This document shows, piece after piece, positions 47,219 through 55,801 of a stretch of DNA of 64,000 nucleotides. Each line of letters begins with the position of its first letter. Within the stretch, counting starts at the first letter, position 1. The notes below the pieces were generated by a model. It had not been told where the DNA came from. It searched no databases and worked only from the letters and a program-made list of their open reading frames with translations. Both the position numbers and the translations under genes were made by a program. Source of the DNA: Pseudoalteromonas distincta (GTDB taxonomy: Bacteria > Pseudomonadota > Gammaproteobacteria > Enterobacterales > Alteromonadaceae). The stretch covers positions 124,001 through 188,000 of the forward strand of contig NZ_JWIG01000025.1 in the NCBI RefSeq assembly GCF_000814675.1, in the 5' to 3' direction.

Positions 47219-47230
47219 GCGCGGAGCATT

Positions 47231-47563
47231 ATGTTTGAATTAAAAACAATCGCACTTTTCACTATTACAGCCTTAGCAGAAATAGTGGGTTGCTATTTGC
47301 CCTACCTTTGGCTTAAACAAGATAAGAGCATTTTACTTTTAATTCCTGCAGCGTTAAGTTTGGCACTATTTGCATGGTTGCTATCTTTACATCCTACTGC
47401 TGCCGGGCGTGTGTATGCAGCTTATGGCGGCGTATATATTTGCGTTGCGCTATTATGGTTATGGGTTGTAGATGGCGTAAAGCTTACTATGTGGGATATT
47501 ATCGGTGGTCTAGTTGCACTGCTAGGTATGGCAATAATTATGTTCGCCCCAAAGTCTATTTAA
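47231..47563 (+). CDS. ynfA: YnfA-family small membrane protein
   Basis: A 110-residue inner-membrane protein with four helices, UPF0060/YnfA family, distantly related to small multidrug transporters. Conserved features are [21 protein letters not shown] and [15 protein letters not shown] 47231 with GGAG close upstream is chosen; the frame also opens at 47195, inside the terminator region, which is not credible as start. Role unknown. Confidence 0.93.
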   Translation: MFELKTIALFTITALAEIVGCYLPYLWLKQDKSILLLIPAALSLALFAWLLSLHPTAAGRVYAAYGGVYICVALLWLWVVDGVKLTMWDIIGGLVALLGMAIIMFAPKSI

Positions 47564-47572
47564 TTCAAATGC

Positions 47573-47803
47573 ATGCCAAAGCTTACTCATAATGAAATTA
47601 CCCTTGAACTACCCGAAAGCCGATTTTTTGAAGATATGTTTGGGGTAGACTATCCAGGTTATCTCCCTTATTGGCTTGCCTATATGAGCCCAAAAGAGAG
47701 GCAAGAGTACCTCCTAGCTACAAAATCTGAGTATATGGATATAGTTGATGAAATGTATAGCGAAAGTTTTAATTGGCAGGAATGGCTACCTTACCCTTAT
47801 TAA
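47573..47803 (+). CDS. Orphan 76-residue acidic protein
   Basis: A small soluble protein rich in acidic and aromatic residues (several Trp and Tyr, e.g. YPGYLPYWLAYMSPKERQEYL). There is no membrane segment and no cysteine. I do not recognise it. The gene begins 9 bases after ynfA and has no strong Shine-Dalgarno, so it may depend on coupling. The composition argues for a real protein. Confidence 0.6.
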   Translation: MPKLTHNEITLELPESRFFEDMFGVDYPGYLPYWLAYMSPKERQEYLLATKSEYMDIVDEMYSESFNWQEWLPYPY

Positions 47804-47857
47804 AACATCGCAAATTGTAATACCAAACCAGCACTCATATTTTAATGGAATAAAAGA

Positions 47858-48256
47858 TTGAATATTTTATACCTTGTGATTATTTTTATATTTATAGCAG
47901 CTAGCTTCCTATTTTTTGCATTTTTAATTTATAGACTACCAAAATCCCAGCAGCAAAAATGTATTGAAGGTGAAATTGTATTTGTTTTTATTGATAAAAA
48001 TACATGTTTTAGACACTTTCTTGAAACTGTTATTTTAAGAAATAAAGTAGTTACTTTAGCTGATAATAATACGGCCTTTTATGTAAGTGCAAATGACTAT
48101 AAAAAACTCTGGGAAGTTAGCCCACATAAATTATCTACAATAGGTAATACTTACAAGTTGAGGTTAATTACTACGACTTTACTGTTTGGTGGGTATGGTT
48201 TATCTACGGTTGAAAATATGACAGAGATAGATAAAAAGCCAATAATAGTTAAATAA
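47858..48256 (+). CDS. Orphan membrane-anchored protein, TTG start
   Basis: A 132-residue protein with one N-terminal helix (about residues 4-26, Ile/Phe-rich) and a short soluble beta-rich part. It has two Cys (KCIEGE and NTCFRHF). The frame opens at TTG 47858 with GGAAT upstream. I recognise no family. It follows the 76-residue orphan by 54 bases. Confidence 0.55.
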   Translation: MNILYLVIIFIFIAASFLFFAFLIYRLPKSQQQKCIEGEIVFVFIDKNTCFRHFLETVILRNKVVTLADNNTAFYVSANDYKKLWEVSPHKLSTIGNTYKLRLITTTLLFGGYGLSTVENMTEIDKKPIIVK

Positions 48257-48743
48257 AGAGCCAGTTATACAATACTCATAAGTAGTTGTGAGTGGTTATT
48301 GGTGCTGGTGGATGTAGGCTAAGCGTTTTTGACGTGCAGTTTTTATTCACTTTGCAGAATACATAGGTATTACTTGGCCACAACACGTTGGCTCAACTGT
48401 GAGTAATTGAGGTGTTGAGAACGCCTTGCTCTAATCCATCAAAAGTAAATTTTATAAACAAAGTAACTCAAGATGAATTTTATTGAATGAGCTAATTCAT
48501 TTTTGCTAATAAAATTTATAATGAGTCATTTAAAAACAGCCATTTTTTATAACTTTTCTTATCTTTAATAATCATCAAAGTCCTGTTTTATATATGCTAG
48601 CGGGCAATAGTTGTTTGGTTATTTTTTTAACATCAAAAATCACTCGTTACGAGTAAAAATACTTGTTGGACTTGAATCTCTATTTTTCTTTTAATGCGCG
48701 GCACTAGCCGAGTCGGCATTAATTAAATAAAAGAGAAAGATAA
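48257..48743. other. Gene-free stretch before speA
   Basis: About 490 bases without a credible gene on either strand. Near its 3' end is a small alternative hairpin region (48699-48717, separate entry) and the speA ribosome site. A short ACTCG/CGAGT hairpin is at 48642-48654. A long mRNA leader for speA is possible. Confidence 0.45.
48699..48717 (+). promoter_or_regulatory. Alternative hairpins in the speA leader
   Basis: CGGC (48699), GCCG (48707) and CGGC (48714) allow two mutually exclusive 4-bp hairpins about 27-45 bases before the start. Small, so only suggestive of a switch. Confidence 0.3.
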
Positions 48744-50657
48744 ATGAAAGAGACAACATCACTAGAACAAGCTCGTACGAGCTACAATGTTCGTCATTGG
48801 AGCCAAGGTTTTTTTGGTATTAATGATCAAGGTGATGTGTATGTTGCGCCCAAGGCTCATGCCCCAGAGCAAACCATTGCACTAACAGATATCGCAAAGC
48901 AACTACAAGATAAAGGTTTAAGCTTACCTGCCTTAGTTCGTTTTCCGCAAATTTTACACCATCGTGTACACAGCTTATGCGGCGCATTTAATACTGCGAT
49001 TGAAAACTATGGTTACCCTAAAGACTACCTATTAGTTTACCCAATAAAAGTAAACCAACAACGTGAAGTGGTTGAAGAAATAGTAGCAAGCCAAGCACAA
49101 GTAGAAAAAAAGCAACTTGGTTTAGAAGCCGGCAGCAAGCCTGAATTACTAACGGTACTAGCACTGGCTGAAAAAACCAGCGCCGTTATTGTATGTAACG
49201 GCTACAAAGATAAAGAGTACGTACGTTTAGCACTTATTGGCGAAAAGCTAGGTCATAAAGTGTATATCGTACTTGAAAAGCTTTCTGAGCTAGACATGGT
49301 GCTTAGCCAAGCAAAAGAGCTTAACGTAAAACCACGCATTGGTATTCGTGTACGTTTAGCGTCGCAAGGTAAAGGTAAGTGGCAAGCGAGTGGCGGCGAA
49401 AAATCAAAATTTGGTTTATCTGCATCGCAAGTTTTACATGTAGTTAATCGTTTAAAAGGCGCAAACCAGCTTGATTTATTGCAGCTTGTGCATTTTCACT
49501 TAGGGTCACAAATGGCGAACATTCGTGATGTACGTTTAGGTGTAAGCGAAGCTGCGCGTTTTTATTGTGAGCTACGTAAATTAGGCGCAGAAATTGATTG
49601 TCTTGATGTAGGCGGTGGTTTAGCTGTTGATTACGACGGCACGCGTAGCCAGTCGCATAACTCTATGAATTACAGTTTAGCTGAATATGCGAATAACATT
49701 GTGTACACCATTGGTGATACATGTAAGCAATATGAGCAACCAATGCCGACTATTATTTCTGAGTCGGGTCGTGCGCTTACGGCGCATCATGCTGTGCTTA
49801 TTTCTAATGTTATTGGTACTGAAAGTTACACGCCAGAAGAGTTAGTAGCGCCAGCGGCAGATGCACCCCTGTTATTAAAAAACATGTGGGCATCGTTTGT
49901 ACAGTTAACTGATTTAACGGATGACCGTGCATTAATTGAGATTTATCACGACAGCCAAGGTGACTTAGCTGAAGCGCATAACCAATTTGCACTCGGGTTA
50001 CTTGATTTATCGCAACGTGCATGGGCTGAACAAATTAATATCCGTATTTGTTATGAACTTAACAAACACATGGATAATAAAAACCGTTTTCATCGTCCTA
50101 TTATTGACGAGTTAAACGTACGTTTAGCCGATAAGTTTTTTGTAAACTTCTCGTTATTTCAATCGCTTCCAGATGCATGGGGCATTGATCAAGTGTTTCC
50201 GGTATTGCCATTAAGTGGCTTAACTGAAGCGCCAAAAAAACGTGCCGTATTACTTGATATAACCTGTGATTCAGACGGCGCACTTGAGCATTACGTAGAT
50301 GGACAAGGTATTGAAAGCACACTACCAGTGCCAGAGTTTAGTGCTGATAAACCTTATTTAATGGGCTTTTTCTTAGTGGGTGCTTATCAAGAAATTTTAG
50401 GTGATATGCATAACTTGTTTGGTGATACGCACAGCGCAATTGTTAATATGGATGAGCAAGGCGTTGCAAGTATTACCGAGATAAACCAAGGTGACACTGT
50501 TGCCGATATGATGCGCTATGTACATTTAGATGTTGAAAGTTTTCAGCAATCATACGAGCAGTTAGTAAGCACTAAAATTGAAAAACACGAACAGCAAAGC
50601 GTTTTAGACGAGTTGCAAAGCGGCCTTGATGGCTACACTTATTTAGAAGAGTTATAA
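48744..50657 (+). CDS. speA: Biosynthetic arginine decarboxylase
   Basis: A 637-residue PLP-dependent enzyme of fold III that decarboxylates arginine to agmatine for polyamine synthesis. The PLP Lys is about residue 102 in [12 protein letters not shown]. Family features are [45 protein letters not shown] and the C-terminal [17 protein letters not shown] lies upstream. speB follows 3 bases after the stop and completes the route to putrescine. Confidence 0.97.
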   Translation: MKETTSLEQARTSYNVRHWSQGFFGINDQGDVYVAPKAHAPEQTIALTDIAKQLQDKGLSLPALVRFPQILHHRVHSLCGAFNTAIENYGYPKDYLLVYPIKVNQQREVVEEIVASQAQVEKKQLGLEAGSKPELLTVLALAEKTSAVIVCNGYKDKEYVRLALIGEKLGHKVYIVLEKLSELDMVLSQAKELNVKPRIGIRVRLASQGKGKWQASGGEKSKFGLSASQVLHVVNRLKGANQLDLLQLVHFHLGSQMANIRDVRLGVSEAARFYCELRKLGAEIDCLDVGGGLAVDYDGTRSQSHNSMNYSLAEYANNIVYTIGDTCKQYEQPMPTIISESGRALTAHHAVLISNVIGTESYTPEELVAPAADAPLLLKNMWASFVQLTDLTDDRALIEIYHDSQGDLAEAHNQFALGLLDLSQRAWAEQINIRICYELNKHMDNKNRFHRPIIDELNVRLADKFFVNFSLFQSLPDAWGIDQVFPVLPLSGLTEAPKKRAVLLDITCDSDGALEHYVDGQGIESTLPVPEFSADKPYLMGFFLVGAYQEILGDMHNLFGDTHSAIVNMDEQGVASITEINQGDTVADMMRYVHLDVESFQQSYEQLVSTKIEKHEQQSVLDELQSGLDGYTYLEEL

Positions 50658-50660
50658 GCA

Positions 50661-51584
50661 ATGTCAACTTTGTTTGGTCACGCAGATCACTCATTGTACT
50701 CAAATGGGATGACGTTTTTACGTCGTCCTATGGTGCAAAACATTAATGCAATTGATGCAGACGTAGTGGTTTTAGGCTTACCATTTGATTTAGCGACCTC
50801 GGGCCGCCCTGGTGCGCGCTTAGGCCCTGATGCAATTCGTCGTGCATCGGTTCATTTAGCATGGGAAGACACTAAATATCCGTGGACTTTCCCGTTGTTT
50901 GAGCGCTTAAAAGTGGCAGATGCAGGGGACTTTACTTACCCTGTCGGGGATCCTGAGTATTTTACTGCGCAACTAGAAATGGCTGCTGATCAAATACTTC
51001 GCCAAGGTAAAACACTATTAGGTTTAGGGGGCGATCACTTTGTAACGCTTCCGCTATTACGTGCTCATGCAAAAATACATGGCAAAATGGCGTTAGTGCA
51101 TTTTGATGCGCACACCGATACCTATAGCAATGGCTCGCGCTTTGATCACGGCACTATGTTTTATCATGCACCTATGGAAGGGCTGATTGATGTTGAGCAC
51201 AGTATACAAATAGGTATCCGTACAGACTTTGATCAAAGTAAACATGAGTTTGCTGTGATTGATGCAATGCAAGCCAACGATTTACATGCTAATGATATTG
51301 CAGCGCAAATACTTGAGCGAGTAGGAGACCTACCTGTTTACTTAACGTTTGATATAGATTGTTTAGATCCTGCGTTTGCGCCTGGTACAGGCACTCCTGT
51401 GTGTGGTGGTTTAACGTCAGATAAAGTACTTAAAGTACTGCGTGCGCTTAAAGGCATAAACATGGTAGGTATGGATGTGGTAGAAGTATCACCTTCGTAC
51501 GACCAAAGTGAGCTTACCGCTATTGCCGCAGCAACCATTGCGAGCGAATTACTGCATTTGTGGACGCATAAAAATAAGTACTAA
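50661..51584 (+). CDS. speB: Agmatinase
   Basis: A 307-residue Mn-dependent ureohydrolase that converts agmatine to putrescine and urea. The metal-binding motifs are [20 protein letters not shown] and [17 protein letters not shown], in the usual order; [14 protein letters not shown] closes the family pattern. It starts 3 bases after speA, one operon. Strong terminator follows. Confidence 0.97.
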   Translation: MSTLFGHADHSLYSNGMTFLRRPMVQNINAIDADVVVLGLPFDLATSGRPGARLGPDAIRRASVHLAWEDTKYPWTFPLFERLKVADAGDFTYPVGDPEYFTAQLEMAADQILRQGKTLLGLGGDHFVTLPLLRAHAKIHGKMALVHFDAHTDTYSNGSRFDHGTMFYHAPMEGLIDVEHSIQIGIRTDFDQSKHEFAVIDAMQANDLHANDIAAQILERVGDLPVYLTFDIDCLDPAFAPGTGTPVCGGLTSDKVLKVLRALKGINMVGMDVVEVSPSYDQSELTAIAAATIASELLHLWTHKNKY

Positions 51585-51604
51585 TTATATAACTTAAGTA
51601 CTAC

Positions 51605-51637
51605 AAAAAAGGGTATGCGCTTGCATACCCTTTTTTT
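51605..51637 (+). terminator. Rho-independent terminator after speB
   Basis: A 14-bp stem (AAAAAAGGGTATGC/GCATACCCTTTTTT) with GCTT loop and T-run; it can also end the convergent DoxX-like gene. Confidence 0.95.
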
Positions 51638-51639
51638 AT

Positions 51640-52038
51640 TTAGAGGTATCGATTATTCAACTGCTTAATTTCTTTTAACCAAATAACGCTTAGCCCAATA
51701 AGAGGCAGGTTAGTAGTTACAGGGTTAAATGCTTCAATAAGCAATTGTGGCTGCATTACAACTACAGCAAGTAAAAGCCCCATAAGCGCCAATATATTTA
51801 AAGCTACCAAATGCTTATGTTTATAAAATACAAATAAACACAAGCCAAATATAATTTCGCCAACACCCGCCGAACGTGTAATTAAGTCAGACACTTCGGC
51901 TGAAAAACCAGCACTGCCAGTCATTAATTTTTCAAGTGGAGCTACGTGATAAAGCTTTGGAAAAAAGCCGTGGTATATCCAACTTAAACTCACTATGTAG
52001 CGAGCAAGTTGAATATAACCGCGATTATTTCCTAGCAT
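51640..52038 (-). CDS. DoxX-like membrane protein
   Basis: A 132-residue inner-membrane protein with four helices that resembles the DoxX-like family (RYIVSLSWIYHGFFPKLYH, and the SAGVGEIIFGLCLFV pattern). Function unknown. The frame opens at GTG 52059, but ATG 52038 fits better. It overlaps the end of the M48 gene by 14 bases, so translation is coupled. Confidence 0.78.
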   Translation of the reverse strand: MLGNNRGYIQLARYIVSLSWIYHGFFPKLYHVAPLEKLMTGSAGFSAEVSDLITRSAGVGEIIFGLCLFVFYKHKHLVALNILALMGLLLAVVVMQPQLLIEAFNPVTTNLPLIGLSVIWLKEIKQLNNRYL

Positions 52039-53047
52039 TGTCAATACGCTCTTGTGCACTTGGGTGGCTAGATAAGTACTCTAATAAGTCATTTACTTTT
52101 TCTAGGTGTTCGTTTTCGCTGGTATGGCTTTCTTGTAGGGCCTCTATTGCATCAGCAAAGTCATTACTCGAATACCCAAGCGATTCTAATTGAGTGAGTG
52201 CAAAGCTATCTGCCTCGCGTTCCATATCTCGTGAAAACCCTTGCTGAGCAAACGATGCACCCGTACCTAACGCAACCTCAGCAACTCCCTCTAAATCACC
52301 AAATACAACCGCTAGCACAATCGTACTTGCGGCAGATTGTGCTGTAATACGTACGCTATGCTGGTGCACTACATGGCCCATTTCGTGTAGTAATACCGCT
52401 TTTAGTGCATTGGGTCTATCGGCAAGTAAATTTGCTAAATCATCTGTGACCACGATACGGCCATGGGGTAGTGCAAACGCGTTAGCACCAAAGCTGTCGG
52501 ATTTATAAAACGATAATCTATAAACCGATTTATCAAGCGATAACGCATTAAGCATACTTGTAAAATGCGCTTGTACTTTAGCTTGCTGCTCTGCGGGCAG
52601 CTCACTTGGGTCAAGCGCAATCTTTTTAATTAGTGTAAAACTTTGCTCCCCCATTTGTTCTACAACATTACGTGGCAGGGTATCAACACTGTAAACAGCA
52701 ATGGCGGGTACTGCTTTATAAAGTACTAACCACATAAAAAGCGGTGTAAATATGACTGCAGCTAAAATTGCCCATTTACTTTTTTCAAGGCGCTCCATTA
52801 TGTGATGGTTATTTTCTTTAAATGGCCATCTGTAACTTACATCTTGAGGAATAAAACGACTGCCATCTTCAAAGTTTAGTTCGTCGGCAAGTCCTGCCAT
52901 CCCCGAGCTTAATTTAAGACTTGAGATTGCGTGGCGAGCTATAACGTGTTCATCGTTGATAACCTCAATGTGTGTGTCGCTAATAGTTGCAACACACACT
53001 TGATAGTTACTCGATGCGATGGGGAAAAAATGTCCCTTTACATGCAT
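52025..53047 (-). CDS. M48-family zinc metallopeptidase
   Basis: A 340-residue membrane-bound protease. An N-terminal beta-rich, PH-like segment (about 1-85) precedes one membrane helix (about 93-113). The M48 domain follows with zinc motif LLHEMGHVVHQHS and the downstream third ligand region EREADSFAL. The C-terminus is helical. M48 enzymes such as HtpX, BepA and LoiP do envelope quality control; the exact substrate is unknown. It lies 9 bases after the YjgN gene and overlaps the DoxX-like gene. Confidence 0.9.
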   Translation of the reverse strand: MHVKGHFFPIASSNYQVCVATISDTHIEVINDEHVIARHAISSLKLSSGMAGLADELNFEDGSRFIPQDVSYRWPFKENNHHIMERLEKSKWAILAAVIFTPLFMWLVLYKAVPAIAVYSVDTLPRNVVEQMGEQSFTLIKKIALDPSELPAEQQAKVQAHFTSMLNALSLDKSVYRLSFYKSDSFGANAFALPHGRIVVTDDLANLLADRPNALKAVLLHEMGHVVHQHSVRITAQSAASTIVLAVVFGDLEGVAEVALGTGASFAQQGFSRDMEREADSFALTQLESLGYSSNDFADAIEALQESHTSENEHLEKVNDLLEYLSSHPSAQERIDNARK

Positions 53048-53056
53048 AGTGAGCTC

Positions 53057-54166
53057 TTAAGTTAAAGAAAGGTCAATATCAAATACGTTTGCAGCTTCTT
53101 CAGCAAATGATGATTGCTGTTCTTGCGCGGTATCAATTAGGTTTAATGCACCAGGATAAATAGTGACGTTAGTTACATCAGCAAGCATTTTTGATGTACG
53201 TACTTTTGTCCATGGGTATGCAAGGCCTAAAGAAAATACAATAGCCAACATATTAGTTAATAGTAAAACAGCGAAAGGAACTGGTTTTAACTCTGATTTA
53301 AATGTAGCAACGCCTTCAAAATGGCTGTTATCAAAAATATGATTTCTAATAGCGGCATGCCATACAGCAGAAACAATGGCAATCATCAGCACATAGGCAA
53401 TCATCATAAGTATGGGTAGCATAACCATTGCAGGGGAGTTTTCTAAACCTTGTTGATTTTCAACATCTAATAAATTGAGACCAAATACCCCTAAAATCCC
53501 CATAAATACCACCATGGTGATAGAGCTCACCACAAAACAAATAAGCGCTGTTAGGTAATAGGTTTCGCCTTTTAGGTTTACAGTAAGTGGTTTGTCGCCG
53601 TAACTAATGTTGCTATGGATATAGCTATCAATACGTTTTATAACGTAAGGCATTAATAAGTAAAGCGTAAATATGCTTGCAATAGGTAAAAGTATAAAGT
53701 TAACAAAGGCTTCGCCATAACTGCCTTTAAAAGCAAAGCGAACATTACGATGGCGGGTCATACGCAGATTAAAACGTAAACCTTGGTTAATAATCCATGG
53801 CATTAAAAAGATAAAACCAAGAGCAATAAACAGCCCCAAAATAGGCAAAAAGCTAATAGAGAATGTGTAAATAAAAAATACAACAACCGCTAAAATCCGA
53901 CCTTTTAAAATTTGTATTGGTGTTGCTAAGTAGTCAAAGCTATGACCATCTATACGGGTGTGGCCGTAAAAATAGCGATGCGTACGTACTTTAGCCCACG
54001 CCGAATATATGCCAAGCGTAATAACGCTAAGTAATATATTTACAATCCAAATTCCAAAAAACTCACCACCTTTACCACTAAATTGCACTTTTCCGCTAAA
54101 AATTGGTTCAGCAGGTTCATTTATTGGTGGGGTTGTTTCAGATGGGGTAGGGTGTATTGATTCCAT
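53057..54166 (-). CDS. yjgN: YjgN-family (DUF898) membrane protein
   Basis: A 369-residue multi-helix inner-membrane protein. An N-terminal Pro/Thr-rich cytoplasmic tail is followed by two related DUF898-type repeats. The first starts FSGKGGEFFGIWIVNILLSVITLGIYSAWAKVRTHRYFYGHT; the same AWAKVRT/PWTKVRT pattern recurs near residue 335. Start taken as ATG 54166, with GGAT 8 bases before; the frame also extends to 54223. The family often lies beside a membrane M48 protease, as here. Function unknown. Confidence 0.88.
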   Translation of the reverse strand: MESIHPTPSETTPPINEPAEPIFSGKVQFSGKGGEFFGIWIVNILLSVITLGIYSAWAKVRTHRYFYGHTRIDGHSFDYLATPIQILKGRILAVVVFFIYTFSISFLPILGLFIALGFIFLMPWIINQGLRFNLRMTRHRNVRFAFKGSYGEAFVNFILLPIASIFTLYLLMPYVIKRIDSYIHSNISYGDKPLTVNLKGETYYLTALICFVVSSITMVVFMGILGVFGLNLLDVENQQGLENSPAMVMLPILMMIAYVLMIAIVSAVWHAAIRNHIFDNSHFEGVATFKSELKPVPFAVLLLTNMLAIVFSLGLAYPWTKVRTSKMLADVTNVTIYPGALNLIDTAQEQQSSFAEEAANVFDIDLSLT

Positions 54167-54558
54167 TAAATTATATCCATGTTGTTTTTTTGTTAATTTA
54201 CCCATTTTTAGTGCAAAACTCAATGTTTATAATTATCCAACCCTTCTGCAAGCAGCTATAAATAGGCGTTTTAAGTATTAAGTTGAATACTCTAATACTT
54301 TTTTGTCAATAAACCTCGCTGGTTTATGTATTTGGCTGGTAACTGGGGTCTTTAGCTTTTTAATAAGTGACTTAGCTACTATACATAGTTAGTGCTGCTT
54401 AAATGTAATGGCATTAATTATGTATTAAGCACACCTACGTACAATTAAGCTAATTGATTTATATGCCAAAATAATAGATTGTAAGAGTAGTGCGGATGTA
54501 AATTTATTTAGGTTTTACAGCTTTTATCACCGCTTTAAATAACATTAGGATATTTATT
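54167..54558. other. Gene-free divergent region before aaeX
   Basis: About 390 bases. It contains a 7-bp ATAAACC/GGTTTAT hairpin with a 5-base loop (54309-54327) and AT-rich sequence that must hold promoters for yjgN and aaeX. No credible gene and no regulator gene seen. Confidence 0.45.
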
Positions 54559-54762
54559 ATGTTTCAAGCAGTCGTGTTAGGGGGATTAGAGTTTAGCCCG
54601 CTGATTGTTTACTTCCCAATTGCATTTATTTTAACGGCGTTGACTCGTTTTGCTTTGCATCGACTAGATTGGCATGACCGTATTTGGAAAGTGGCTTGGT
54701 TTGAGGTGTCACTATTTGTTTGTTACTTGGCACTCGCCGTCTATTTATACCAATCTGTTTAA
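54559..54762 (+). CDS. aaeX: AaeX-like small membrane protein (DUF1656)
   Basis: A 67-residue protein with two helices, DUF1656/AaeX family (FSPLIVYFPIAFILTALTRF and RIWKVAWFEVSLFVCYLAL). AGGA lies a few bases before the ATG. It begins an efflux operon with a HlyD-type protein and a FUSC-type pump. The last codons and stop lie in the left arm of the palindromic element at 54747, so its C-terminus may not be ancestral. Confidence 0.88.
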   Translation: MFQAVVLGGLEFSPLIVYFPIAFILTALTRFALHRLDWHDRIWKVAWFEVSLFVCYLALAVYLYQSV

Positions 54763-54908
54763 TTAATTGAGCTATTTTGAGGCAAGAAAACCGTGTCGAT
54801 AACAAGGCAAAAATTTCGTTATTTAGTTGTTCTATATCAGAAATTTTTAACACAGTTAGCGTCAGGTTTAAGCCCTCAAATTACTCAAGTATTATTGCGG
54901 GTTGGTAT
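54747..54908. mobile_element. MITE-like long imperfect palindrome
   Basis: A 162-bp element with ends ATACCAA and TTGGTAT. The arms align over their whole length: TGAGCTATTTTGAGG near the left end matches the reverse complement of CCCTCAAATTACTC near the right. Inner AAAAATTTC blocks also match. It carries no protein gene and sits exactly between aaeX and aaeA. Repeats of this type are common in marine Alteromonadales genomes as I recall, but only one copy is here. Confidence 0.6.
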
Positions 54909-54930
54909 TACTAAGTGGAAGATAAATTGA

Positions 54931-55791
54931 ATGATTAAATATCTGCGTATTACTTTTACTATCTTGGTTGTTATAGCCGCCGTTTTTGCTGGGCGTTGGG
55001 TATGGACTGACTACATGCATACTCCTTGGACGCGTGACGGGCGTATTCGAGCCGATATTGTCACGGTTGCTCCAGACGTGTCGGGTTGGGTAACTGCTTT
55101 AAATATTAAAGATGGTCAAAACGTACAAAAAGGCGAAGTACTTTTTACTGTTGATAAAAAGCGTTATCAAGCAGCGCTTGATAAAAGTAAAGCAAACACA
55201 GAAAACGCATTGTATACATGGGAACTTGCTAAACATAAATACGAAAGACGTGTTGAGCTAAACACTCAACAGGCAATAAGTGAAGAAACGCTAGAGTCAA
55301 CACGTATCAATACTAAAATTGCTGAGGCAAATTATAACCTAGCCAAGACAGAGCAAACAATTGCGCAGTTAAATGTTGATAGAACTAAAATTGTTGCGCC
55401 TGCATCAGGGCAAATAATTAATTTAAATTTACGCCAAGGCAACTATGTAGCTCAAGGCACACCTGTTTTTGCTATTGTTCAGTCAGATTCATTTTATGTA
55501 ACGGGTTACTTTGAAGAGAGTAAAATACCGCTTATTTATCCTGATCAAAAAGCTAAAATAGCCCTTTTAAGTGGTGGTAAGCAATTAACAGGGCATGTAG
55601 TGAGTGTAGGTAAAGCCATTGCAAATACGAATACACAAAGTAACGGTCAGCTTTTACCGCAAGTGCAACAAACATTTAATTGGGTACGTTTATCACAGCG
55701 TATACCTGTTGATATTAAGTTAGATTCATTGCCCGAAAATACACAGCTTAGCGCAGGAATGACCGCCACTATACATCTCGCTACGCGCTAA
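54931..55791 (+). CDS. aaeA: HlyD-family periplasmic adaptor (AaeA-like)
   Basis: A 286-residue membrane-fusion protein with one N-terminal anchor (about 5-22). The lipoyl/hairpin part has VAPDVSGWVTALNIKDGQNVQKGEVLFTVD as the first lipoyl motif and APASGQIINLNLRQGNYVAQG as the second, with a helical hairpin between (about 75-150). It links the FUSC pump to the outer-membrane channel. GGAAG lies before the ATG; 10 bases separate it from the pump gene. Confidence 0.92.
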   Translation: MIKYLRITFTILVVIAAVFAGRWVWTDYMHTPWTRDGRIRADIVTVAPDVSGWVTALNIKDGQNVQKGEVLFTVDKKRYQAALDKSKANTENALYTWELAKHKYERRVELNTQQAISEETLESTRINTKIAEANYNLAKTEQTIAQLNVDRTKIVAPASGQIINLNLRQGNYVAQGTPVFAIVQSDSFYVTGYFEESKIPLIYPDQKAKIALLSGGKQLTGHVVSVGKAIANTNTQSNGQLLPQVQQTFNWVRLSQRIPVDIKLDSLPENTQLSAGMTATIHLATR

Positions 55792-55801
55792 GGGGAATAC
55801 A

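Noticed and set aside
48290-48470. VIGAGG-like translation suggesting a flavoprotein remnant before speA
   Set aside because: Only one short glycine motif; no further consistent blocks in any frame, so not enough to call a pseudogene.
54626-54853. 75-codon minus-strand frame partly inside the palindromic element
   Set aside because: It is antisense to aaeX and its C-terminal half reads from that gene; the rest comes from the palindrome. Such frames are expected in elements of this type.
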